This document shows, one piece after another, positions 18,314 through 27,010 of a stretch of 27,010 bases of DNA (positions are counted from its first letter, which is position 1; the number at the start of each line of letters is the position of its first letter). The DNA is from Terfezia claveryi (Eukaryota > Ascomycota > Pezizomycetes > Pezizales > Pezizaceae). The notes under the pieces were generated by a model. It saw only the letters and a program-made list of their open reading frames with translations. It had not been told where the DNA came from and searched no databases. The stretch is taken from the NCBI GenBank assembly GCA_015179025.1, contig WHUX01000439.1, positions 1 to 27,010 of the forward strand. The letters run 5' to 3'. The position numbers and the translations under genes are program-made.

Positions 18314-20023
18314 ATGTCTATGCTCAGAGGACTGCTCAGTACTGGGTCTGATAACTATATGGCTGATGATGACAATAATAGTGTCACTCGAGCCCAGCAA
18401 CAAGCTGAGGATTTTATTCAATACTAGTACTCATCTATTCAGAGCCTACTTCCACTACAAGATGTATGGGGACCTCACTAGATTTAGCCACCAGTCTCCA
18501 TGTCTACTTCTTCAGAAGAACCTATTATTCGATCAGTTGCACCATCAGCACCACCACCACTATTCTCAAGCTCCACACAAGCAGGACCATCCCAGAAGGG
18601 CAAGCAGCTAGCGTTCCATCACCGAACACCAGCACTAGACTCCTCTGCAACTATGAAGCTCCTCATACAGCTAGAAGAAGAGATAGAAGTAGTATTATGA
18701 AAGGTTCGCAAGCTTCAGGTAGTACAATAATCCAATTCTGCTTTTATTCAGCAAACGGCAGCCAATGTACAGAATACAGCTAATGCTACTACTGCTAGAC
18801 AAGCTAAGTTATCAGGTGATACCAGTACTGTACTTACTCAGATACAGGATTTAATCCTTAAAGGACAAAACACTCAAGCCAACGAATTCAGAATTGTCCA
18901 CTACAATATTGGATGGCTAAGAAATCAAGCCAAACAATACTATCTCCACTATGACCGATGATTCAGGACTATAGAAAACTAGTTCAATAGAATAGAAAAC
19001 TGACTTACTTAGCTAGAAGGATAAGTGCTAGCACCACGACCCATCCCACCATACAATGGCCTTACACAATGATTGGAACAAGCAGCAGGAAACCCACTAC
19101 TACTTCTATTGATAGTTCTACCTGTAGGACCACTACAAGATCCTACTCTACTATGACCACCAATACCACTAGTACAGGTTGCAGGAAAGGCACCTCCTCC
19201 TATGAAGTTTAAGGATAAATGAGTATAGTTGGAAGGCTGGATCCTTCAAATGGATGATTATTTTCTTATCACCCTTACCTGGGATGAAAATTAGAAGCTC
19301 GCTTATGTTGGTCTATATTTGGAAGGGAAAGCATTAGATTAGTGGAAGGCTAATAGGATAAGTTATACTACATGGAATGAAGTGAAGAGGGCTATGAGGA
19401 TGTATTATGGAGACTACTATTAGGGAGACTGATCCTATCAAGAGATAATGCAGTTGAAGAAGACAGGATTAATTATCGATTATCTGACTGAAATCGATCG
19501 ACTTAATATCTATACTAAGATCCCTGACGCTCAGATAGTTAACATAATTATCTCAAATCTTCCTCACCATCTCCTAGTATTAATGGCCCACTATGAACAG
19601 CTCCGACAACAACCTATACTATGGAGACAGAAGCTTATTGAGATGGATATTGTCAGTACTAAATTTTAAAGCCGAAATCGCCAAACTGCCCTAGCCCCAT
19701 CAACAACTAGGAAATGCCCTCTAGATATTGGTACACAACTTGGGAGAACAGCTCCTACTTCCTACAATAACACTTGAATTCCCTCTCCAATAAACAAGAG
19801 TAGAATACAGGAGGGGCGATGTATAAAATGTGGAAGGACCGATCATAAGACAAAAGATTGTACACATAGGAAGCATACCACCGAACCCTATTCCTATAAG
19901 CCTAAAACTACCACTAGCACAAGCCAGGCGCTAGTACCAGCCAACAAAAAAGCTCGAACAGATAAAGGACAACTTCGGATTACAGAACTTGGTTCTGAAA
20001 GAAAAGAATCGGAAAACGAGTAA
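18314..20023 (+). pseudogene. E4 gypsy-like gag, degenerate
   Basis: One frame with well over ten stops from the ATG at 18314 (a second ATG at 18359 begins MADDDNNS) to the TAA at 20021. Readable parts: a Ser/Pro/Gln-rich N-terminus; a retrotransposon-gag domain (LEGWILQMDDYF, LEGKALD, WNEVKRAM, LIIDYLTEIDRLNIYTKIPD, about 19231-19540); and a CCHC zinc knuckle CIKCGRTDHKTKDC at 19820-19861. It is not closely similar to the gags of E2 and E3. Many stops are TAG or TGA where Gln, Trp or Arg would fit. The protease follows in the -1 frame. Confidence 0.75.
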
Positions 20024-20400
20024 GGAGTATATCACTTACCATCAGACATACTCCAAGACATTCTCCTCTCTTGATGGTCCGGATTCTTATTGCTGGGGAA
20101 GAAGTTGAAGTAGTAGTAGACTGTGGAGCTAGTGCTCTAGTCATTGGAAAAAGATTGGCAGTTAAATTGGGAATTTAGAAAAGAGTTTAGGAAGTTAAGG
20201 TTAGGTAGGGAGATGGATCTCGAATTTCTGGAGAAAGATATGTGGTTAATACTAGGTTTGATATATTGGATTCCTCTTTTCATTTTTTAGGTAAGTTCAA
20301 GATAGATGGCGATATTAAATATTAAAAAGAAGGATGTTATTTTGGATTTATCTTAGTTAGAAGAAAATCGATTTTTAGTAGATACTTAGGACAGGTGCCT
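20024..20400 (+). pseudogene. E4 protease fragment
   Basis: In the -1 frame relative to E4 gag the sequence reads LLMVRILIAGEEVEVVVDCGASALVIGKRLAVKLGI. The active-site motif DCGAS is at 20119-20133, followed by a Gly-Asp-Gly-Ser flap region and stops. This is a Ty3/gypsy-type aspartic protease. No RT follows; the element is truncated or unrecognisable further on. Confidence 0.65.
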
Positions 20401-20950
20401 GAGACAAGTTTCTATAGGTTTGATTATTCCGTGTTCTATTAGATGGATTCCTACTGTTTCTGTTCTTGAAGTTAAAGAGCTATTAGAAGATGGTGAGATT
20501 ATGCTTATTATTGATACAAGTGAACAATACTCTTATTATGTACATTGCTTTACTATAGAACTGTAAGATTACAAGGTTATATGAGTGAAGAATTATAAAG
20601 AAATCGAGTGTGTATATTCAAATAGATAGCAGAGTTATCTTAGGTATTGTTATAGACTTATTGCTATAGTCCTAATGCTCTACTCTTTTATCCTGCAACA
20701 GATTCCAGCCCTTTTTATCCTTTCTTGAGATATCCCAATTAGCTATATTAGAATGACTAATTTCATACCATAAACGTCTCAATTAGCCGTTTTCAGCTAC
20801 CTGTATTTCCCGTGATCTTGTGCTATGTGAGAGTGTTTCCTACACCCTCCTTTACTCGAATGTCTATATTAGTATTCCTATTCCTTGTAGTTGCACTTCT
20901 ATCATATTGAGTATTAGGATGTTACTTAGGTTAATGCTTTAGAGGTACTC
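20401..20950. other. Non-coding AT-rich gap
   Basis: About 550 bases where I see no reliable protein similarity on either strand. It contains the unmarked junction between E4 (+ strand) and the copia remnant (- strand). Confidence 0.5.
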
Positions 20951-23900
20951 ATTTATAACTCCTTCCATCCATTCACTGTCACCATCAGAAGCAATTTGGT
21001 GAGTAAATCTATTGGATTGTCCTTTCCAGGTATTGTGACTATTTTCAACTTCTCAGCTCGTTGTTGTTGGTGGAGGTAATAGTACTAATGCTCGATATGG
21101 CAGCTCCTCCTCGCAAACTTGGAGGCCTTGCTGAGTTTGTATGCCCCCTCACTGTCCGTATACAATGTCAGTATAGTCATTATTCCTAGTTCTACAAGGA
21201 ATTGCTATATCCAAGTGGTGTCCTTCACTCCTTCGCAGTCCGCTATATATTTTACTTTTGTTACTGAGAGCGATACTACATCCTACCTTTGCGAATACTA
21301 CCCCACTAACTGGTTTGCTAGGGTTAACATTGCACCCATTTGAGATCGTGATTTTTCCCCTCCGTATACTGTGTCTGCATATATTCGTATATCCAGATCA
21401 CTGGCTTTCTTTAAGATAAGTCTATTGTTTCTTATCAAGCGTAAATATCTCAATATTGCTAGTTCTGTTTTCCAGTTTTCTGGTCTCGCATCTTTCATTC
21501 ATTAGCCCAATAGGTTCACATAGACTGATATTTCTAGTTGGGTCATTCTCGCTATGAATAGTAGTAATCTGACTAGTACCTGGTACTTTGAGGGTTTCTC
21601 CATATCATTTTGGGGTTTTGCATAGGACTGCGGATTTAGCGGTAGAGAGAATTAACCTCCAAGTCTCTCGTTCATCTCGAGGTATTGGGTGCTCATAGAG
21701 TCTATCAGATGAGTTTGTGTTAGTATCACTGGTTCCTTGCTCTAATACAGCTCCATTCCTAGCATATTCACTAGTTTTCCTTGCTTATCCAGTTCTATCC
21801 TGTCCTCGATTCGTTTTTCGGCATTGTCTAGATCTTCTTCAGTAAGTGCAATTCCAATGAGGTCATCAACATGAGTGCCAATTATAGTGTTGTAGCTTTG
21901 TGTGGTGTAGGTTCCTTCATCTCCTATACATTAGTATATTCCAAGTATAGAGAGGATATTGCAGAGGGTTTTGAACCATTCATGTCCTGCTTGCTTCAAG
22001 CTATAGAGGGCTTTATTGAGCTTCCAGAATTCGACCTCTCCTTCTTCATTCATATCTATAATGTAGACATCATATTCAAGGAGAGCTTGCAAGTATGCAG
22101 CCACAACGTCTCATTAGTGGATTGCCCAATCTCGGTGGAGAGCGATGACTAGGATAATTTTGAGTGTTTTAGGGTACATCATTTGTGCATAGGTTTCGTC
22201 ATAGTTGACACCTGCTTCTTGGGTGAATCCTCTCCCAACCTTGTGAGCTTTGTATTTTTCAATACTCCTGTCTATTTTTCTTTTGACTAGGTATACCCAT
22301 TTGGTGTCAATAATCTATGTTCCTTCGGGGATTTTGGATTTATTGATCTTAGTATATACCCCATATCAATTCAATTGCTCTCGTTCTTTAGCTCAAGCTT
22401 TTACCCATTCTGGGGCTTGTGGAGAGCTTCGAGCTTATTCATTGGTTGGATGATCTGGGTCGGCTCCTACTGCAAATATCTTCCTCTAGACTGGCTGTCG
22501 CTCTGATTTTCTGGTATAGACCATGCTTTCCCAATCTCGAGTAGTCTTTTTAGGCTCCTTTATTGGAGGTGGTACTATGAGTTGGGGAACTAGTATTAGT
22601 GATTTTGGATCTTTCAGGAGATCTTTGGGTTTCCATTTCTAGGGAATATTGTTTTCTTTAGACCCTTCACTAGGAGCTTCATCTGGAGATTCTGAGCTGC
22701 TAGTCACTAAAATTTCTATAGAGACTGGCCGGAGGGTGAGCTTAATCTGGCCAGTGTCTGTACTTAGTAGCTTTCAAAGCTTTCTGTATAATCAATTATA
22801 TTGGTTTCATATCTCCTTGGAGAGAGTTTATCAGAGATGTTGTAATTCAAATAGAGGACTCGCTGTCCAAATAGTCTTAGCTTTGTTCGCTCGGCTTTCG
22901 GGTCCTTTTTGAGCAAAATTTCGATGGGGGTTTTTCCTTGAAGAGTCTTCTGAGGAATCCAATTTTTAGTATAAGCTGCCCAGCTCGAGGCTTTATCTCA
23001 TAGGCCTTTAGGTAGAGCTAATCCTATTATTGGTATCCTACTCATAGTAAGGATTATTCAGTTTGCTCATTCGATTATAGAATTTGTTTCACTATGCTTC
23101 GAGATAGTCTCTTTGGAGGTTATACCTTATTGCTTTAGTTCCTTTTGAAGCTCTTTTTTGTAGAATTCTACTCCCCACTCTGCTTGGATCTGGCTAACTT
23201 GTAGGTTTATAGCTGCTTCCAGTTTATTGATTATTTTGATTAATGCTTTTCCAGTCTCGCTCTTCTTCTCAAGAGGCTGTACAGCTATATACCGACTAAA
23301 GTCATCTACAATTACTAGTAGATATCGGTATTGTTTGCTAGGTGTAGGAGGTTTAATTGGTCCAACAAGGTCTACATGAACCCATTCTAGAAGTTGGTTT
23401 GTCCTAATCTGTAGATCTTTGGGCTGCTTAGGCACGGCTGGTTTGATGGCCTTTCCTTGTTCATATGCCTTACATCGGATCTTGTCTTTCTGATCTTTCA
23501 GGTATTCAGGAAGAGTTCTAAGAGTATTATAGGAAATATGTCCATACCTTTCATGCAAACTGATTGCAGCTTGTGTTTTCTCTTTGATTTTCTTTATTGT
23601 TGCTCTCTTCTAATTTTCGATTGTATTCTCAGGCTTTATCCATATTCCATCAATATCTTGATCCATTTTGTAGAGTATTTTCCTTCCTGTTTTTAGCTCT
23701 ACCTTGCCCTTTTTCCCTTACATAATAAAGTCCTTTGGCATTCGAAGGCCGCTAACGATATTGCTATATGTAGGATTATATAAGCATTACTTATGGTGGA
23801 TGCTACAGCTATTGTGTCTCAATACTAGAGTTCTTATAGAGTGGCAAATGGATTCAGTCTGATCATGGGCAGATACCTTGATACTGAAGTTGTATTGGAC

Positions 23901-23985
23901 ATCGATAAGTCAGTTATATTCATTTGTCATATGATAGGTAGCTGCTGCATCAGAAAGGAATCTAGTTTGCCTTTATGGTGTCTGA
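20951..23985 (-). pseudogene. Ty1/copia pol remnant (protease to RNase H)
   Basis: On the - strand the order from 23985 down is the copia order. Protease vestige (LIDVQYN; IVSGLRMPKDF near 23730-23760). GAG-pre-integrase (HERYGHISYNTLRTLPE... CKAYEQGK, from 23558). Integrase core with HVDLVGPI and LLVIVDDFSRY (about 23270-23390), then EFYKKELQ. RT with TKWVYLVKRK, VNYDETYAQM, DVYIIDMNEEGEVEFWKL, LYSLKQA and THVDDLIGIAL (about 21855-21885). RNase H and C-terminus with RPENWKTELAILRYL, SRSQMGAML, SEGAYKLSKASKF, IPGKDNPIDLLTK (about 21000-21500). Stops and frame changes are frequent. The expected integrase DxG reads EWG. No LTRs were recognised. Confidence 0.85.
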
Positions 23986-24545
23986 CGCCTCCGGTGCCAC
24001 AAATGACAAACTGCCAGTTACCGGCGCGCTCCTCTGTTCCTCTAGCTCCCCGACGCCAGCTCTTCACAGGCTGCCCGCTGACGCTAGCCCCAAATTGTCC
24101 TCCTCCTGACTCTGACGGTCCTGCACTCTCGCCGCGGCGCTCACCTCTCTACTTAACGTCACGATGCATCCCCTGAGAGGCCTGTCACCTCGCTACCCCT
24201 CCCATACAATTTCGCCGTGATGCCTACATCTCCATGTCCATCGCCAGGCCCCTGATTACTGCCGATGCCTTCTGATAGACCCCTGCCCATTCTCTTCCAT
24301 ACCCTGCCTCAACATTTTCTAATTCACATATACCAGAGACTCCCGAACCCCTTTTTGCACTCACTACGTTCTCGCTTGGCCTCTGATAAACCATTCCATT
24401 CTATTATTCTCTCGTTCCCTTCCTAAATTAAATCCCTGCTAACCAGACTACTTAGATCCTACTCCATACATTGACATAATCCCCAATCTCTCACCACATA
24501 TAACCAGCAACAAAACAAACATTCCGACCTCACCTTCTCAGCGCC
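23986..24545. other. Intergenic region, no gene recognised
   Basis: Starts with a short GC-rich patch (about 23986-24180) that has no readable protein, then mixed sequence with C-rich pyrimidine tracts. It would be the 3' flank of the DUF6532-like gene. The copia similarity ends at its left edge. Confidence 0.5.
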
Positions 24546-26611
24546 CTACAATTCATCCCCTTTATTCTCTGTTATCTCTCCACTGTCTTCATCTGGTTCA
24601 CCATCTCCACCCTCGTCCTCCAATCCACCATTATCTTCGCGTTCCTCCGAATCCTCATCACCCTCATCGTCTTCAGAACTATCTCCCCCATCCCCGTCTG
24701 CATTACTGTCATTTGCTAACTCCAGTGGATCCTGATCGTCTTCAACCAAGTCCGCATCATCACCTATACTTGATACCCAATTGTTACGACCACCTATATC
24801 AGGCCCAGTTGGGGGTTCTTGGGGGAAGTACCCAACTGGCATGAGATACGCGTCCTCCGCATCCTTTATGTCTGCTGCCAGTTCATCAGCATATTCCTCG
24901 AGTTCAATCCTTTCCATCTTATATGACTCGGGTTGCTCCCATCGAGTCACTTTCCCATGCTGTTGGCATCGCCGCACAATCCCGATACGTATAACCTTGA
25001 GAAGACTCTGCTCGAGTGTTGTAGGAAAATCACCCCATTGCTCTCACATACGACCAAAAGCTACTGTGGCACTGTCAGTGTTCTTCTCCTACCATGGACG
25101 GAGGATTCCAGACCAACCAGCTGAATTAGTGTAATTGAAATTGTCACCATCTTTGAACACCCCACTCTCATAAGTGAGAAGGGCATGCTGGAGGGTTGCA
25201 AATATCAGGCATATAAACGAACTGGTAATTCGGCTTATGAATGTGCGATCCTGGTTTCCGAGTTTCTTTTGGCCGTCGAAATAATTCATGTTGATAAACC
25301 GCACGCCTTCGCTTGCGCGAAATCTATGACCCCACTCCTGCAATTATTCCCCGGTTCATGAGCATCTAGTCGCGGTCAGAATTAGGGTCATTTGTCGTAC
25401 CTTCCGTTTTTCCTCCTTGTACATGAAACGATCCTTGTCTAACAACTCACTAACTCGCTCGCGAACGTAGTTTGGACTGCAGTTTTGATTAAACTCATAT
25501 AGTTTGGCTATGTGTCGCTTTGCTTCATACACCAAATGGGATCTTGTACAAGATTGGATACTCCGTAACTAATTAATCATTGTCAGCATCTCGAAGCAGA
25601 TACTTTAGCTTTCACTAACATAGGTATCAATTTTACTCGTACGCTCTTCATCAACTCCGCATTCTACCTCAGCTTCCTTCCATATCCTTACCAAGATACA
25701 TTCCGTACCCTCAGTATCTGGCAATGGCTCCTCAAACAATGTGATCCTCTCCCTGCGGTTTGCGGCATTACTGACAACTGCTTTTGTTACTCCTTCAAAC
25801 TGTGTGAAGCTCCTATTTTGCCGTTCCTTTTCCCTGGCACTTGTCAGTCACTTCTTGGACCTGTTGGGATTATTATCCCCCATGTTCACGACCACCCTGG
25901 TAGCATCCTGTATATCCAGTGGCGGAGGTGGGGACCCAAGTAGTGCCCCAAGTAGTGAGGGTGAAGATCGTAGCTCTGGTGGGGGTGATAATCGTCTTTG
26001 TGCACCCAGTAGTATTAGTGAGGGTCCTGACCCAGACGCAGAGTTTGCCAATACCCGCATGGACGGAGAAGAGGCTTCCACATGCCGCTACGATGTAATG
26101 TAAGTAGAAATCAAATATCCTTAATATTTTCTTTGAAAGATTGGCTTACATTCGGTGCCCCAAAAATTGTGGAGCTGGAATTACGGGTTGTAGCTGATCC
26201 TTTTGCTGGATCCCCAGCGGACCTGGCAGACCCAGCAAGGGTTTGCGGCCGAGTTTGCTATGCGAAACAACCATGTAAGTATGAGTCTTCTGGATCTGCT
26301 TTCTATGCTCCTACCTTTGGAAAGTTGATTGTGGACTTGAACGATGATAGACCCTAATAACTTGCTTAATTTGTTAGATATATATATATAACAACCTTGG
26401 AACATATGTGAATACCCACTGGACTACTTGCGCTGTCCATTTCTTGCGTCCTGTCATTGAACGTCAAGAGGTTGGTATCATGATCAGCCCTCTCAGAAGC
26501 TGCGGGACGTTTGCCTCGATCTCTCCGGAGGTCACTCTTACTGGCAGCTCGCTTAGTGGAAGACTCCTTACCCTTCCCCTTTGTTTTCGTGGGCTTTCAT
26601 GTGGTCGCCAT
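24546..26611 (-). pseudogene. DUF6532-like gene, six exons, four in-frame stops
   Basis: Gene model built by hand. Exons 26611-26420, 26353-26315, 26257-26150, 26087-25620, 25568-25401 and 25337-24546; every exon is a multiple of 3 and all introns are phase 0. Introns are 66, 57, 62, 51 and 63 nt, with donors GTGGGT, GTAGGA, GTAAGC, GTTAGT, GTACGA and branch motifs CTAAC, CTTAC, CTTAC, CTGAC, CTGAC. The product would be about 588 residues: a Lys/Arg/Ser-rich N-terminus, a Ser/Pro-rich stretch, then a region that resembles DUF6532 (ILVRIWKEAEVECG; RSHLVYEAKRHIAKLYEF; VRERVSELLDKDRFMY; LIFATLQHALLTYESG) and a very acidic C-terminal tail. Stops: TGA 26597-26599, TGA 25848-25850, TAG 25089-25091, TGA 25044-25046. 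Function of DUF6532 is unknown. The family call is from memory; the splice model is strong. Confidence 0.7.
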
Positions 26612-27010
26612 TGTGGAGTTTTGGGTCTTCTAAGGGCATGGGTGGATATTGTGGTTGTCTTTAAGTCTTTTATCCGCATGTATACTAACGATGACCACCA
26701 TGGACCGCTCTGTGTGCATGTAGTCAGTCATGTTTCACAATTGGATAGGTTTCAGTGCTCCGACCCAAATCCTATTGCATATCTACCCAACCTGCATACG
26801 TATCATCACATTTATATTTAAAAAATCAAGAAAAATGACCAAGACCCTGCTCATCTATACCCTCACAATATCCAGCCAAGTACGGACTCTTTCAAAAAAA
26901 AAAAAAAAGAATCACAACATCCAGTCCTTCACAAAGTACCACAACATCAAAACACGAAGCCCAAAAACACGAAGCCCAAAGACACAAAACACAAAAACAC
27001 AAAATACAAA
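26612..27010. other. 5' flank of the DUF6532-like gene with simple A-rich sequence
   Basis: No gene seen. A run of about 14 A lies near 26896-26909. The last 80 bases are A/C-rich and repeat ACACGAAGCCCAAA-like and ACACAAA units. Apparent frames on the + strand from 26408 are the reverse of exon 1. Confidence 0.5.

Noticed and set aside
24781..25134. 117-codon + strand frame
   Set aside because: Antisense shadow of the last exon of the DUF6532-like gene.
26082..26357. 91-codon + strand frame
   Set aside because: It overlaps exons 2-3 and introns B-C of the - strand gene and resembles no family I know.
26408..26821. 137-codon + strand frame, and a 71-codon - strand frame at 26464-26679
   Set aside because: Exon 1 of the DUF6532-like gene explains the region better in another - strand frame (Lys/Ser-rich, starts at an ATG and splices in phase).

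Overview
This is a transposon-dense stretch of a filamentous fungal (Dikarya) genome. Almost everything is retroelement. The one gene-like locus at the right end has 51-66 nt introns with GT...AG ends and CTNAC branch points, as in fungi. The Ty3/gypsy proteins look Pezizomycotina-like to me from memory ([35 protein letters not shown]), but DUF6532-type genes and the DDE transposase seen here are also common in Agaricomycetes. I therefore do not name a genus.

Layout. Bases 1-16257 are three Ty3/gypsy chromoviruses nested inside one another. E1 (1-1103 plus 13180-16257, + strand, 5' end outside the window) is an old, stop-ridden copy. E2 (1104-13179, + strand, two 495-bp LTRs about 5% apart) is inserted in the reverse transcriptase of E1 with a 5-bp duplication (GTTTT/GTTGT). 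E3 (2538-8388, - strand, two 459-bp LTRs that look identical) is inserted in a CAG run of the E2 gag with a perfect AGCAG duplication. E3 has uninterrupted gag (401 aa) and pol (about 1,225 codons) frames and looks recently active. E1 and E2 belong to one family; E3 is a related family.

Bases 16258-23985 are AT-rich, heavily mutated remnants: a DDE transposase, a doubtful copia-like scrap, the gag-protease part of a fourth gypsy-like element (E4, + strand) and a Ty1/copia pol on the - strand. Bases 23986-27010 are less AT-biased and hold a six-exon DUF6532-like gene on the - strand (26611 to 24546) with four in-frame stops.

How the parts work together. In E2 and E3 gag and pol are in separate frames with pol at -1, and E4 has the same arrangement. 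In E2 and E3 a segment of the LTR about 40 nt downstream of a TATA box is complementary to the sequence starting 2 nt inside the 5' LTR, and the paired bases covary between the two elements. This is the hallmark of self-primed reverse transcription (the Tf1 mechanism) and is the most interesting signal in the window.
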